Shown here: positions 38,295 to 47,966 of the stretch, piece after piece | Numbering within the stretch: position 1 is the first letter of the stretch | How the letters are laid out: every line of letters starts with the position of its first letter | Assembly: GCF_003337275.1 (NCBI RefSeq) | Contig: NZ_QPJQ01000005.1 | Span: 1 to 64,000 of the forward strand | Direction: 5' to 3' | DNA from: Marinomonas foliarum | GTDB taxonomy: Bacteria > Pseudomonadota > Gammaproteobacteria > Pseudomonadales > Marinomonadaceae | Length of the DNA: 64,000 nucleotides | The notes under the pieces: generated by a model | Seen by the model: only the letters and a program-made list of their open reading frames with translations | What the model was told of the DNA's origin: nothing | The model's database searches: none | Program-made: the position numbers and the translations under genes

Positions 38295-38309
38295 TGTAAT
38301 TTTATTACA
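38295..38309 (+). promoter_or_regulatory. HexR-like operator upstream of glk-zwf-eda
   Basis: TGTAAT-TTT-ATTACA is a perfect 6-bp inverted repeat matching the palindrome known for HexR, the KDPG-responsive regulator of central sugar catabolism in gammaproteobacteria. It lies about 86 bp before glk. A weaker copy, TTGTAAAATTTCAA, follows at 38359-38372. The regulator gene itself is not in the window. Confidence 0.6.
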
Positions 38310-38394
38310 TTTAAGGGTTTGTTTTTTCGGTGTTACGGTATTTTTCACTTCATTTTTGTTGTAAAATTTCAAAAAAATTAAATAGGGTTCGTTT

Positions 38395-39369
38395 ATGTCC
38401 CATGCTTTAATCGCCGATCTCGGCGGAACTAACGCGCGTTTTGCTTTGGTTCCTATTCATCAATACGTGCCTCTAGAAGTTAGAGTGCTTCCTTGTGAAA
38501 ATTACGATAATTTTTTTGATGCTGCGGCAGACTATATAGAAAACTGCAGTATCAGTATGGATAGAATAGACGCTATTGTTTTGGCGATTGCAGGCCCAGT
38601 TAATCAGCCTGTGATACAGTTTTCTAATAATCCGTGGAAGTTTACTCGTGATGAAGTGCAGTCCTATTTTGGCGATAATAAAGCAGTTGCCTTATTAAAC
38701 GATTTTGATGCTGTTGGACATTGCTTAGAAATCCTTACTCCTGAAGATATGGTGGTCATTGGAGAAAGCTCAACAGTCGATCCAAAAGGTGCTTGTTGGG
38801 TGGTTGGTGCTGGAACGGGCTTGGGCATATCATGCGTCGTACCTCAAGACAATGGACCTAATATTGTTTTGCCTGGCGAAGGCGGGCATGTTGATTTATC
38901 TGCCTGTAATGATGTTGAAGATGATATTTTAAAATTTCTTCGTACGCGCCATAAACGAGTTTCAGCAGAGCGTGTTTTATCTGGCATGGGTCTCGAAAAT
39001 ATATACGAATCATTGGCTCTTCGTGAAGGTATTAAAAAGCGGTTAACCGCGCCTGAAATTGGCGATGCATTAAAGCTTGGTAATGATCCTGTAGCAACCG
39101 CTGCTTTAGAACAGTTTTTTGTGTTTTTAGGTCGAGTGATCGGTGACCTTGTGTTATCTGTTGAATCTCGCGGTGGTGTATATATTGCCGGTGGTATTGT
39201 GCCTCGCTATTTAAATTCGATTCTTAAAAGTGGTTTCCGTGATGCGATGCAAGATAAAGGTCGCATGAAAGATTTTGTTTCCCCTATTCCGACTTTTGTT
39301 GTGATGTCTGAATACCCAGGGCTGATGGGCTGTGCATGTTACGCGTCTCATCTTGTGTCGAAAGCCTAG
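38395..39369 (+). CDS. glk: Glucokinase
   Basis: A 324-residue bacterial glucokinase (GlcK/Glk group) that phosphorylates glucose with ATP. The phosphate loop ADLGGTNARFAL is at the N terminus, sugar-binding GEGGHVDL near 162 and LLNDFDAVGHCLE near residue 100. Length matches E. coli Glk (321). It heads glk-zwf-eda; zwf starts 20 bp downstream. Confidence 0.95.
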   Translation: MSHALIADLGGTNARFALVPIHQYVPLEVRVLPCENYDNFFDAAADYIENCSISMDRIDAIVLAIAGPVNQPVIQFSNNPWKFTRDEVQSYFGDNKAVALLNDFDAVGHCLEILTPEDMVVIGESSTVDPKGACWVVGAGTGLGISCVVPQDNGPNIVLPGEGGHVDLSACNDVEDDILKFLRTRHKRVSAERVLSGMGLENIYESLALREGIKKRLTAPEIGDALKLGNDPVATAALEQFFVFLGRVIGDLVLSVESRGGVYIAGGIVPRYLNSILKSGFRDAMQDKGRMKDFVSPIPTFVVMSEYPGLMGCACYASHLVSKA

Positions 39370-39389
39370 ATTTAGTTGGAGAGTAAAGA

Positions 39390-40865
39390 ATGAAGGCCAG
39401 TTTGAAAGCCTGTGATGTTGTGATTTTTGGTGGTGGTGGCGATCTTGCAATGCGTAAGTTGTTACCAGCTTTATACCATTTAGATATGGATGGTTTGCTT
39501 GCTCCAACAACACGAATTATTGGTGCTTCTAGAAGAGAAGTAGCAACAGAAGATTATCAAGCCAAAATTCGTACGGCACTTGATGAATTTGTGCCTTCAA
39601 GTATAGGTGACAGCAAAACATGGGAGCGTTTTAAAAAGCGTTTGAGTTATGTTTCTGTTGATGCACAGCAAGAAGCTGACTTCGCTCGATTGAATGAGCA
39701 CCAAGTAGGAGGTGATGATCGTGATGTTGTATTTTATCTTGCGACTTCTCCTGATCTATTTGGTTCTATTTGTTCTTCATTGGCGACGCATGGCTTAAAC
39801 GCAGATCGTATGCGTGTGGTTCTAGAAAAACCACTTGGTCGTGATCTTGTTTCTTCTCGTGCCATTAATGATGAGGTGATGAAAAACTTTACGGAACAGC
39901 AAGCGTTTCGTATCGATCACTATCTAGGTAAAGAAACGGTACAAAACCTGTTGGCGATCCGTTTTGGTAACACACTTTTCGAACCACTATGGGATAGTGC
40001 TCATATAGATAACGTACAGATTACTGTATCTGAAACGGTCGGAGTGGAAGGTCGCTGGGGGTACTATGATAATGCTGGCGCCATGCGTGATATGGTGCAA
40101 AATCATTTGATCCAGCTGTTATGTTTGGTGGCAATGGAGCCTCCAGGTCGAATGGATGCTGACTCCGTACGTGATGAAAAAATCAAAGTGTTAAAGGCGC
40201 TGCGTCCAATCGCGGGTGCAAATGCTTATACCAAGACTGTTCGTGGTCAATATGCCAAAGGCATGATTAAAGGTAAGGATGTTCAAGGTTACTTTGATGA
40301 AGAAGGTAGTAATCCGAATTCAAGAACGGAAACCTTTGTTGCTTTGCGTGCAGATATTGATAACTGGCGTTGGGCTGGTGTGCCATTTTACTTGAGAACG
40401 GGTAAGCGTCTTGGTCAGCGTTATTCTGAGATTGTTATCCAGTATAAAGCGGTGCCACATAGTATTTTTAGTGACGAGAGCAATCGTCAGCTCCAGCGCA
40501 ATCAGTTGATTATTCGTCTTCAGCCAGAAGAAAAAATATCTTTGACTGTTATGAATAAAGTGCCTGGCGCTAGTGAAGGGATGAACCTTCAGCCTGTCGA
40601 TTTAAACTTGAGTTTGACAGAAGCCTTTAATGATAAGCGAAGCCCAGAAGCGTATGAGCGTTTATTGTTGGATGTGATGCGCAATGATGCAACCTTGTTT
40701 ATGCGCTACGATGAAGTAGAGGCTGCTTGGAAGTGGGTAGATGGTATTATGTCTGCTTGGAGCCAAACTAGTGAGCGTCCAAAAGAGTACGCTTCTGGTT
40801 CATGGGGGCCTGCAGCATCCATGGCTCTGCCTATAAAAGACGGCCGTAATTGGCACGACTATTAG
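39390..40865 (+). CDS. zwf: Glucose-6-phosphate 1-dehydrogenase
   Basis: A 491-residue enzyme that oxidises glucose-6-phosphate to 6-phosphogluconolactone with NAD(P)+. The nucleotide fold is FGGGGDLAMRKLLPALYHL, the active-site motif is RIDHYLGKETVQN (about residue 175), and the AMRDMVQNHLIQLL and FYLRTGKRL segments follow. It feeds the Entner-Doudoroff and pentose-phosphate routes. The next gene is eda, with no 6-phosphogluconolactonase gene between. Confidence 0.97.
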   Translation: MKASLKACDVVIFGGGGDLAMRKLLPALYHLDMDGLLAPTTRIIGASRREVATEDYQAKIRTALDEFVPSSIGDSKTWERFKKRLSYVSVDAQQEADFARLNEHQVGGDDRDVVFYLATSPDLFGSICSSLATHGLNADRMRVVLEKPLGRDLVSSRAINDEVMKNFTEQQAFRIDHYLGKETVQNLLAIRFGNTLFEPLWDSAHIDNVQITVSETVGVEGRWGYYDNAGAMRDMVQNHLIQLLCLVAMEPPGRMDADSVRDEKIKVLKALRPIAGANAYTKTVRGQYAKGMIKGKDVQGYFDEEGSNPNSRTETFVALRADIDNWRWAGVPFYLRTGKRLGQRYSEIVIQYKAVPHSIFSDESNRQLQRNQLIIRLQPEEKISLTVMNKVPGASEGMNLQPVDLNLSLTEAFNDKRSPEAYERLLLDVMRNDATLFMRYDEVEAAWKWVDGIMSAWSQTSERPKEYASGSWGPAASMALPIKDGRNWHDY

Positions 40866-40902
40866 TCCTTAAACAAAGAAGTCTTAAAAAAGGAAAATCT
40901 CA

Positions 40903-41529
40903 ATGATCACTTCTTATACTGCTGAGCAGGTAATGACTGCTACTCCGGTTGTTCCTGTTATTGTTGTTGATGACGTAGAGCAAGCTGTTGCTTTAGGTAA
41001 AGCGCTTGTGGCTGGCGGAGTGCCTGTTTTAGAGGTTACTTTGCGCACGCCTGCTGCCTTGGAAGCGATTACAGCGCTTCGCAAGGAAGTGCCTGATGCG
41101 ATTGTTGGAGCTGGAACGGTTTGTTCTCGTGCACAATATATTCAAGCAATTGAAGCTGGCTCACAATTTATTATCAGCCCAGGAATGACAGCTGACCTAT
41201 TGGCTGTTGGTAAAGAGTACGATGTGCCTTACTTGCCTGCTGTTGCGACTATTTCTGATATTTTGCTGGGAATGGAGCACGGTTATGATCGCTTCAAGTT
41301 TTTCCCGGCAGAAGTGAATGGTGGTGTTAAAGCGCTGAAAGCATTTGGCGGTCCATTACCACAAATCAAATTCTGCCCAACAGGTGGGATTGGTGCTGAT
41401 AACTTTCGTGAATATTTGGCCTTGCCAAATGTGCTTTGTGTGGGTGGTTCGTGGATTGTTCCAACCGATTTGGTTCGTGCTGGTAAGTGGGACGAAATTA
41501 CAGAATTGGCAAAATCTGTAAGTCTGTAG
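40903..41529 (+). CDS. eda: 2-keto-3-deoxy-6-phosphogluconate aldolase
   Basis: A 208-residue class I aldolase of the Entner-Doudoroff pathway, giving pyruvate and glyceraldehyde-3-phosphate. The motif GVPVLEVTLRTPAALEAI holds the catalytic Glu, GAGTVCSRAQ the ring, and the Schiff-base Lys is in FKFFPAE (about residue 130). Family alternatives acting on 4-hydroxy-2-oxoglutarate exist, often the same protein. It ends at a strong terminator. Confidence 0.96.
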   Translation: MITSYTAEQVMTATPVVPVIVVDDVEQAVALGKALVAGGVPVLEVTLRTPAALEAITALRKEVPDAIVGAGTVCSRAQYIQAIEAGSQFIISPGMTADLLAVGKEYDVPYLPAVATISDILLGMEHGYDRFKFFPAEVNGGVKALKAFGGPLPQIKFCPTGGIGADNFREYLALPNVLCVGGSWIVPTDLVRAGKWDEITELAKSVSL

Positions 41530-41561
41530 TGAATAGAATTTGCTCTTTGATTGGGTAAATT

Positions 41562-41598
41562 AAAAAAGGGAAATAGCATGTATGCTATTTCCCTTTTT
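41562..41598. terminator. Bidirectional intrinsic terminator, eda and phoH
   Basis: AAAAAAGGGAAATAGCAT pairs with ATGCTATTTCCCTTTTTT around a 2-nt centre. A/T runs on both sides serve both convergent genes. Confidence 0.9.
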
Positions 41599-41617
41599 TT
41601 GTTTCACTTTTTTCTAC

Positions 41618-43024
41618 TTAGAGATTTTCTTCTGCAAATTCTGCAAGTCGACTGCGTTCAATGCCATTGACATGCATTATGCTTGAGTATTTGAAAGATT
41701 TTGTTTTTTCAACCAAATAGGTTAAACCTGATGTGAGAGGGGTGATGTACTTGTTGTCTATCTGTGCCAAATTGCCTAAGACGATAATTTTTGAATTGCT
41801 ACCAACCCTTGTCACGATAGATTTAAGTTGGAATTGTGTTAATCCCTGAGCTTCGTCAATAATAATTAAGGCGTTATTGAAAGATCGCCCTCTCATAAAG
41901 TTCAATGATTTGAACTGAATATTGGCTTTTTGTTTTACGTAGTCGATGCTGCTAAAAGAGTGTTCGTCAGCACCATGAAGAATTTCTAGGTTGTCATCGA
42001 AAGCGGCTAACCAGGGTGCCATTTTTTCTTCTTCAGTACCTGGTAGGAAGCCAATGTCCTCAGCCATTGGCGGTGTTGATCTTGCCACAATGATCTTGTT
42101 AAAGCGTTTTTCTTCCATGGTAACTTGCAGGCCATAAGCTAGAGCCAGTAGGGTCTTACCGGAGCCTGCTGGGCCTGTCATTACCATTAAGTCTGAGTTG
42201 TCGTGGCGTAGTAAGTAAAACGCCATGGCTTGCTCTAGGTTGCGTGGGTGAATCCCCCAAAAGTTCTGATTCATCAAATGTTGTTTATTTACATCAAGCA
42301 AATAGACAAACTCTTGATCGAGGTTTACCACAAAGCCAATGAAGTCCTCATCATCAATAACGAACATATTGATGTAAAGGTTGGGGAGTCGGCTTTTATT
42401 TATCACGTGGACCGTATGGCGACCGTGTGATTCAGTTTTGACACTATCAATGGTCGACCAAAAGCTTCCTGTAAATTGAATATAACCTTTGGTCATTAAA
42501 TCTAAGTCATCTAAAACACGATCTTTTCTGTAATCTTCAACTCGCTCTAGGCCGGAGCCTTTTGCTTTAATGCGCATATTAATGTCTTTAGTTACCAAAC
42601 AAACCGAGGAGCGTGGGTGTGTCGCTTGTAAGCTTAAGCCAACATTAATAATGCGATTATCATTTGCGTGGTCATGGTTCCCATTTAGGAAAGGGATGTT
42701 ATCGGTTAATGTAATTTGCTGATCAGGGTAGATCGCCAGAGAACCTTCTGTACGCGTATTTTGATCCTTGTCTATATCGTTACTAACGACACGGATTGGA
42801 ACGCCTGCTTGTAATTCACGAGGGGAAGCATCACCGACTATTTTATCTATCGTGTTGATGGCTACTCGCGCCTCACGGCTGACGTCTTTGTCTCTTCTGT
42901 CTTTAATTACGTCTAATTCTTCTAAAACTGTCATTGGGATGACGACTTTATGTTCAGCGAAAGCATAAATTGCCAAGGGGTCGTGCAATAGCACGTTGGT
43001 GTCAAGAACGTATATTTTTTCCAT
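41618..43024 (-). CDS. PhoH-family ATPase with N-terminal PIN domain (PhoH2 type)
   Basis: A 468-residue fusion. Residues 1-130 are a PIN nuclease domain (YVLDTNVLLHDPLAIYAF and later VTKDINMRIKAKG) with the usual acidic residues. Residues about 245-465 are a PhoH ATPase with Walker A MTGPAGSGKTLLALAYG, IIDEAQGLTQFQLKSI and SNSKIIVLGNLAQID. PhoH2 proteins have been described as RNA-unwinding ribonucleases, in some hosts linked to toxin-antitoxin loci; no antitoxin-like partner is visible here. It is a single gene. Confidence 0.92.
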   Translation of the reverse strand: MEKIYVLDTNVLLHDPLAIYAFAEHKVVIPMTVLEELDVIKDRRDKDVSREARVAINTIDKIVGDASPRELQAGVPIRVVSNDIDKDQNTRTEGSLAIYPDQQITLTDNIPFLNGNHDHANDNRIINVGLSLQATHPRSSVCLVTKDINMRIKAKGSGLERVEDYRKDRVLDDLDLMTKGYIQFTGSFWSTIDSVKTESHGRHTVHVINKSRLPNLYINMFVIDDEDFIGFVVNLDQEFVYLLDVNKQHLMNQNFWGIHPRNLEQAMAFYLLRHDNSDLMVMTGPAGSGKTLLALAYGLQVTMEEKRFNKIIVARSTPPMAEDIGFLPGTEEEKMAPWLAAFDDNLEILHGADEHSFSSIDYVKQKANIQFKSLNFMRGRSFNNALIIIDEAQGLTQFQLKSIVTRVGSNSKIIVLGNLAQIDNKYITPLTSGLTYLVEKTKSFKYSSIMHVNGIERSRLAEFAEENL

Positions 43025-43325
43025 AGAGTATTACTCCTGTAATGAACATGAAGTTTTCTTTTGAAAGTGTGTTTAAACGTACAAAACAATCGGTGCTTAG
43101 CGTTTTTTGTGATGCTGAACTTTTATAGGGGGTGGATATTGGAGTTGTGTGGGGTGTCTGACTAGAGTGGTGATCTGTCAGTGAGGTAGGGGGTGTTTTA
43201 TGATCTGGATTATGGTTTTGTAGCAAGCTAAACCTCACTGTCTTTATCCATACTCTAATTAGAGTGTATGACAGTTTTGTTGCGTATGCTTGTTCTAATT
43301 GGTATTTTTTACATTTTTTGGTTAT
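43025..43325. other. Region between phoH and the rpoD terminator
   Basis: About 300 bp, G-rich on the plus strand near 43130-43200. A 124-codon minus-strand frame crosses it but has poor composition and overlaps the rpoD end, so I do not accept it as a gene. It presumably holds the phoH promoter. Confidence 0.35.
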
Positions 43326-43359
43326 AAAAAAACCGCTGTTTATGGCAGCGGTTTTTTTT
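43326..43359 (-). terminator. Intrinsic terminator after rpoD
   Basis: AAACCGCTG pairs with CAGCGGTTT around a 7-nt loop, flanked by A and T runs. It ends the rpsU-yqeY-dnaG-rpoD operon on the minus strand. Confidence 0.88.
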
Positions 43360-43372
43360 ATAGCCAATCGTA

Positions 43373-45211
43373 TCATTCGTCCAAGAAGCTTCTTAGGTGC
43401 TCTGAACGGCTAGGGTGACGCAGTTTACGTAATGCTTTTGCTTCGATTTGACGAATACGTTCACGAGTAACGTCAAATTGCTTACCGACCTCTTCAAGGG
43501 TGTGGTCAGTGTTCATGTCAATTCCGAAGCGCATACGTAGAACTTTGGCTTCGCGGGCAGTTAAGCCAGCAAGTACCATTGTTGTGGATTCACGCAAGCC
43601 CTCGATAGTCGCTATATCAATAGGAGATTCAGCGCCATCGTCTTCAATGAAATCGCCTAGGTGAGAATCTTCATCATCACCAATTGGTGTTTCCATTGAG
43701 ATTGGTTCTTTAGCAATCTTCAGTACTTTGCGAATTTTGTCTTCTGGCATATCCATGCGAGCTGCCAATTCTTCTGGCGTTGCTTCGCGTCCCATTTCCT
43801 GAAGCATCTGACGAGAGATGCGATTAAGTTTATTAATCGTTTCAATCATATGCACAGGAATTCGGATGGTACGAGCCTGATCGGCAATTGAGCGAGTGAT
43901 TGCCTGACGAATCCACCATGTAGCGTAAGTTGAGAACTTATAACCACGACGGTATTCAAATTTATCAACCGCTTTCATTAGGCCAATGTTACCTTCCTGG
44001 ATCAAATCCAAGAATTGTAGGCCGCGGTTAGTGTATTTCTTCGCTATAGAGATAACCAAGCGTAAGTTGGCTTCAACCATTTCTTTTTTCGCACGACGAG
44101 CACGAGTCTCGCCAATAGAAATGCGACGGTTAATTTCTTTTAGCTCGGCAATAGTTAACCCTGTTTCTTTAGTCACTGCGCGAAGTTTGCGTTGGCTGCG
44201 CATAAACTCAGCTTCGTTTTCTTCTAGAGTGGCAGCGTAATCTGCACCCGTTGCAATTTGTTCTTTAAGCCAATCTGGATTGGTTTCATTGCTTGGGAAG
44301 CGTTTCAAGAATTCTGTTCTTGGCATACCTGCTTTACGGACACACACTTGCATGATTAAGCGTTCTTGGTCGCGTACTTTTTCCATACGCGAACGAACAC
44401 GATCAATTAAATCATCAAACAGCTTAGGTACAAGCTTGATAGGAGCAAAGCTGATGCTTAATTCTTCTTGCTTGCTCTTTACCGCTGGATCTTGTCTATT
44501 GCTATTTTCTAGCAAGACTTTTAGCTCTTCGTAAATGCGTGAAATATCATTGAAGCGCAGTGCTGTTTCTTCAGGATCAGGACCGTTATCGGTTTCTTCT
44601 TCGCTGTCTTCGGAATCGTCATCATCGTCATCAGTGTCAACCGAATCCTCTTCGACCGCAGGTTCTTCCGTTACGACTTCCTCGAAAACAGGCTCTTCAC
44701 CATCACCGTCAATAAAGCCGCTGAATATATCGCTTAGACGGCCTTCTTCTTCCTGTACTTTTGTGTAAGCATCTAGTAGTACGTCTACCGCACCAGGGAA
44801 GTAAGAGATAGCCGCCATGACTTCGCGGGTACCTTCTTCGATACGCTTTGCAATGGCTATTTCGCCTGCGCGTGTCAATAGCTCAACGGTGCCCATTTCA
44901 CGCATATACATACGCACTGGGTCGGTTGTTCTGGTGATATCACCTTCTACTGCCGCTAACGCTGCCGCAGCTTCTTCAGCTGCTGCTTCGTCTGTAGCGT
45001 CACCTTCTTCCATAAGAAGGTTATCTTTATCGGGAGCAACTTCAGAAACCGTAATGCCCATGTCGTTGATCATGGCAATAATTTCTTCTACTTGCTCCGG
45101 GTCTGAAAGGTCATCAGGTAGGTGGTCGTTAACTTCTGAGAAAGTTAGGTAACCTTGTTCTTTACCCTTGGAGATCAGCTCTTTGAGACGTGACTGTTGA
45201 GTGTCTGGCAT
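43373..45211 (-). CDS. rpoD: RNA polymerase sigma factor RpoD (sigma-70)
   Basis: A 612-residue housekeeping sigma factor (E. coli 613). Region 1.1 is at the start; region 1.2 contains [20 protein letters not shown]; a non-conserved, very acidic stretch lies at about residues 170-218 (runs of Asp and Glu). Region 2.4 is [20 protein letters not shown], and region 4.2 ends [20 protein letters not shown]. It lies at the end of the macromolecular synthesis operon and also has its own extended -10 promoter upstream. Confidence 0.98.
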   Translation of the reverse strand: MPDTQQSRLKELISKGKEQGYLTFSEVNDHLPDDLSDPEQVEEIIAMINDMGITVSEVAPDKDNLLMEEGDATDEAAAEEAAAALAAVEGDITRTTDPVRMYMREMGTVELLTRAGEIAIAKRIEEGTREVMAAISYFPGAVDVLLDAYTKVQEEEGRLSDIFSGFIDGDGEEPVFEEVVTEEPAVEEDSVDTDDDDDDSEDSEEETDNGPDPEETALRFNDISRIYEELKVLLENSNRQDPAVKSKQEELSISFAPIKLVPKLFDDLIDRVRSRMEKVRDQERLIMQVCVRKAGMPRTEFLKRFPSNETNPDWLKEQIATGADYAATLEENEAEFMRSQRKLRAVTKETGLTIAELKEINRRISIGETRARRAKKEMVEANLRLVISIAKKYTNRGLQFLDLIQEGNIGLMKAVDKFEYRRGYKFSTYATWWIRQAITRSIADQARTIRIPVHMIETINKLNRISRQMLQEMGREATPEELAARMDMPEDKIRKVLKIAKEPISMETPIGDDEDSHLGDFIEDDGAESPIDIATIEGLRESTTMVLAGLTAREAKVLRMRFGIDMNTDHTLEEVGKQFDVTRERIRQIEAKALRKLRHPSRSEHLRSFLDE

Positions 45212-45260
45212 TCGACAACCTATCGTTAGAAATTCATTTGGGAGTTTAGCAAGCCGCGGA

Positions 45261-45269
45261 TTATAACAA
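45261..45269 (-). promoter_or_regulatory. Extended -10 promoter of rpoD
   Basis: On the minus strand TGT-TATAAT forms an extended -10 element with a perfect TATAAT, without a clear -35. Start would be near 45254, about 43 nt before rpoD. It lies in the 115-bp gap after dnaG, where E. coli also has internal rpoD promoters. Confidence 0.5.
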
Positions 45270-45326
45270 AATCAATCACTTTTATCCACCAAATCCTTCT
45301 TTTTTTGAATGAAAAGTAAGCAACCT

Positions 45327-47330
45327 TTAAGATTTTTTTTGCCTAATCAGATCCATCAAATTTCGCAGTTCTTGCTGACTGTTAATATCCTTTATGGATT
45401 CATTCCCCCTATTTTTCAACCGTGCAATGCTGCTATTTAATCCAAGATTTTTTTCCAGTGCAAGGATCATATCAAGCACTTCTTGCTTTGCGTTGGTTAT
45501 TTTTTGCTTTGTAGTGGCATCTTTGTGGTTTAATAGTGCGTAAATAGAAGAAATAGCGAATGAATCTGTCATTTCACCCAAAAGATTTCCGGTGTTTTTT
45601 GTTGGATGTTTAGTGAAAAAACGCCAAATTTTACAAAAAACTTGTAACTCTTCGTTTGCTTGGTTGATTAAGGGGTCTGGTACATCAATTTCTTTGGCAA
45701 TGTGCGGGTGCAACAAAAGGCACAGAGTAGCTTGTTTAATTTGACTTAAACTAGGTGCTGCTGGCGGTAATGCGGGCTCATCATTATAAAACTTACCTTT
45801 GGAAAAAGGCTTTTTACTAAATGGTTTTTTGAACGAGCCTTTAGGATTTGATTGAGCTGGTGGCGTGGGGTGATCCACGTGGTGGTAGTCATCATACCCA
45901 CTATGAGGTGGCTCATAGTCGTAATGGCTTAAATCAGGGAGATCTTCATTGTAGCTTTGAGTTGGCGGCGTATGACTCTGTTGCGTAGTCTCATGAGCTT
46001 CTGGTGCGGCGGTATACTGGCGTCGAGCTTTAAAAACAGTATTGCTCAATGTTTCGCTGTCGATGCCAGATTGATCACTTAATTGGCGAATCAATACTGA
46101 GCGAAAGGTTAGCTCTTTCGGGATATCTCTAATCATTTCCATGGCGTTGCGGGCAAATTGTGCTTCGCCTTCTTCGTCGCCAAGGGTTACCTGATTTCGG
46201 GCGTGATCAAATAGAACATGAGAAAGAGAGGATGCGTCTTCTAGGCGGTGGTTGAAGGCTTCTTTGCCCTCCTTTCTGACAAGCGAATCGGGATCTTCAC
46301 CTTCAGGTAAGAATAAAAATCGTACTTGTTTTTCATCTTGCATCACTGGAAGGGAGGCTTCTAAACCGCGAATCGCTGCGGCACGACCCGCTTTATCGCC
46401 GTCAAAGCAAAGTACAACTTTGCTGACCAGTTTAAACAGTTTGCGTATGTGTTGGCTGTTGACAGATGTGCCTAGTGTGGCGACTGCATTGGTAATGCCG
46501 TGTTGGGCTAGAACGATGACATCCATATAGCCTTCGACCACAATAATTTGGTCTAGTACAGGTGTGTTTTGCTTTGCTTCAAACAAACCGTAAAGTTCTT
46601 GGCTTTTTTGAAAAACGGGTGTTTCTGGAGAGTTTAGGTATTTGGGTTTTTCGTCGCCAAATGCGCGTCCACCAAAAGCGATCACTCGACCTCGTGAGTC
46701 GCGTATAGGGAAAATGATGCGGTCCCGAAATCGATCATAGTAATGGCCAGGCTGATCCTTTTTCTCGATTAGCATGCCGCCCAAAAATAGTTGTTCTTGG
46801 CTTTCAGCGCGGGTGCCGACTTTTTTAAGGAGGTTGTCCCATCCCGGTGGTGCGTACCCTAATCCAAATACTTTGGCGATTTGGCCTGAGAGTCCTCGGT
46901 CTTTTGATAAATAGTCGGTGGCCTTTTTCTTGTCAGGGTGCTGAGTTAATTGTTGCTGATAAAACTGTGAGCTTTCAGAAAGGCGTTTAAGTAGCTCTGC
47001 GTTTTGCTCATATCTATCTGGTGCGCCTTGTTCTCTCGGAACTTCCATACCAGCGTCTTTGGCGAGGGTTTCTATCGCATCGACAAAGTCCACATGATCG
47101 TGTTCCATCACAAATGAAATGGCGTTACCGCCGGCGCCACAGCCAAAGCAGTAATAAAATTGCTTGTTGGGGTTTAAGCTAAAAGAAGGGCTTTTTTCAT
47201 TATGAAAGGGGCAGAGGGCACTGTAATTTTGCCCAGTTTTTTTTAAGCTAATACGAGACGCAACCACGTCGGTTAAGTCGGTTCGAGCGAGTAGCTCATC
47301 TATAAACTGATCAGGAATGCGTCCCGCCAT
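45327..47330 (-). CDS. dnaG: DNA primase
   Basis: A 667-residue primase, longer than E. coli DnaG (581). The zinc domain (CPFHNEKSPSFSLNPNKQ and YYCFGCGAGGNAI) is at residues 40-65, the RNA polymerase core with TOPRIM (VVEGYMDVIVLAQHG and VLCFDGDKAGR) at about 150-370, and the DnaB-binding domain at the end. The extra length is in a low-complexity linker at about 435-525, rich in Pro, His, Tyr and Ser, with near-repeats KKPFSKKPFSKGKF. It lies 4 bp after yqeY. Confidence 0.97.
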   Translation of the reverse strand: MAGRIPDQFIDELLARTDLTDVVASRISLKKTGQNYSALCPFHNEKSPSFSLNPNKQFYYCFGCGAGGNAISFVMEHDHVDFVDAIETLAKDAGMEVPREQGAPDRYEQNAELLKRLSESSQFYQQQLTQHPDKKKATDYLSKDRGLSGQIAKVFGLGYAPPGWDNLLKKVGTRAESQEQLFLGGMLIEKKDQPGHYYDRFRDRIIFPIRDSRGRVIAFGGRAFGDEKPKYLNSPETPVFQKSQELYGLFEAKQNTPVLDQIIVVEGYMDVIVLAQHGITNAVATLGTSVNSQHIRKLFKLVSKVVLCFDGDKAGRAAAIRGLEASLPVMQDEKQVRFLFLPEGEDPDSLVRKEGKEAFNHRLEDASSLSHVLFDHARNQVTLGDEEGEAQFARNAMEMIRDIPKELTFRSVLIRQLSDQSGIDSETLSNTVFKARRQYTAAPEAHETTQQSHTPPTQSYNEDLPDLSHYDYEPPHSGYDDYHHVDHPTPPAQSNPKGSFKKPFSKKPFSKGKFYNDEPALPPAAPSLSQIKQATLCLLLHPHIAKEIDVPDPLINQANEELQVFCKIWRFFTKHPTKNTGNLLGEMTDSFAISSIYALLNHKDATTKQKITNAKQEVLDMILALEKNLGLNSSIARLKNRGNESIKDINSQQELRNLMDLIRQKKS

Positions 47331-47334
47331 TATA

Positions 47335-47781
47335 TTAGCCTAGTTGTGCTTTTACTTGTTTGCTGATCTGCGCCATGTCGGCACGGCCTTGTACTTGAGG
47401 TTTTACGATGGCCATAACCGCGCCCATTTGTTGCATGGAGCTGGCACCCGTTTCTGCGATTGCAGCTTTAACAATCTCACCGACTTCTTCATCAGTCAAT
47501 GGCGTTGGTAAAAATTCGCTAATGATTTCCATCTCTTCTTTTTCGACTACAGCTAGATCTTCGCGACCACCGTCAATGAACTGTTGGTAGGAGTCTTTGC
47601 GCTGCTTGTTCATTTTATCTAATACGGCCAATACGCGCGCATCATCTAGCTCAATGCGTTCATCGACTTCAATTTTTTTACATTCAGCTAGGATGGTTCG
47701 AATTACGGTTACACGCTGTTTTTCTTTGGCGCGCATCGCTGTTTTTAGGGTGTCTGAGATGTGTTTTTTTAATTCTGACAT
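47335..47781 (-). CDS. yqeY: YqeY/GatB-domain protein
   Basis: A 148-residue member of the YqeY family related to the C-terminal tRNA-binding domain of GatB. KRVTVIRTIL-like LAECKKIEVDER, LLA-type helices and FLPTPLTDEEV are characteristic. The ATG at 47781 has GAGGAT 3-8 nt upstream; the frame is open further but the extra part looks noncoding. Role uncertain, perhaps tRNA related. It lies between rpsU and dnaG, a known gammaproteobacterial order. Confidence 0.9.
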   Translation of the reverse strand: MSELKKHISDTLKTAMRAKEKQRVTVIRTILAECKKIEVDERIELDDARVLAVLDKMNKQRKDSYQQFIDGGREDLAVVEKEEMEIISEFLPTPLTDEEVGEIVKAAIAETGASSMQQMGAVMAIVKPQVQGRADMAQISKQVKAQLG

Positions 47782-47860
47782 GGGATCCTCTTTAAATTCA
47801 TGGTGCTTTAATTTATTGAGACGGTTGCTCGCGGTGTCATGCAAGGGTCTCTTTGGAAAC

Positions 47861-47897
47861 AAAAAAAACGGCTAGTTGCATAACTAGCCGTTTTTTA
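47861..47897 (-). terminator. Terminator between rpsU and yqeY
   Basis: AAAACGGCTAGTT and AACTAGCCGTTTT pair around GCAT, with T-runs on both outer sides. In E. coli a terminator behind rpsU keeps S21 expression above that of primase, and this one fits the same use. Confidence 0.85.
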
Positions 47898-47966
47898 TAA
47901 GCCTAAATGTTAGAAACGTCTAGGCAAACCTTTGTTCTTTAGCAAATTGCCAAACGGCAGATTGGC

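Noticed and set aside
41618..43024. Toxin-antitoxin locus around the PIN-PhoH gene
   Set aside because: No short antitoxin-like gene lies directly upstream in line with it.
43002..43376. 124-codon minus-strand frame between rpoD and phoH
   Set aside because: It starts in the rpoD end, reads through the rpoD terminator, has random-looking composition and overlaps the phoH start.
44535..44768. Ser-rich plus-strand frame inside rpoD
   Set aside because: It is the antisense shadow of the acidic segment of sigma-70.
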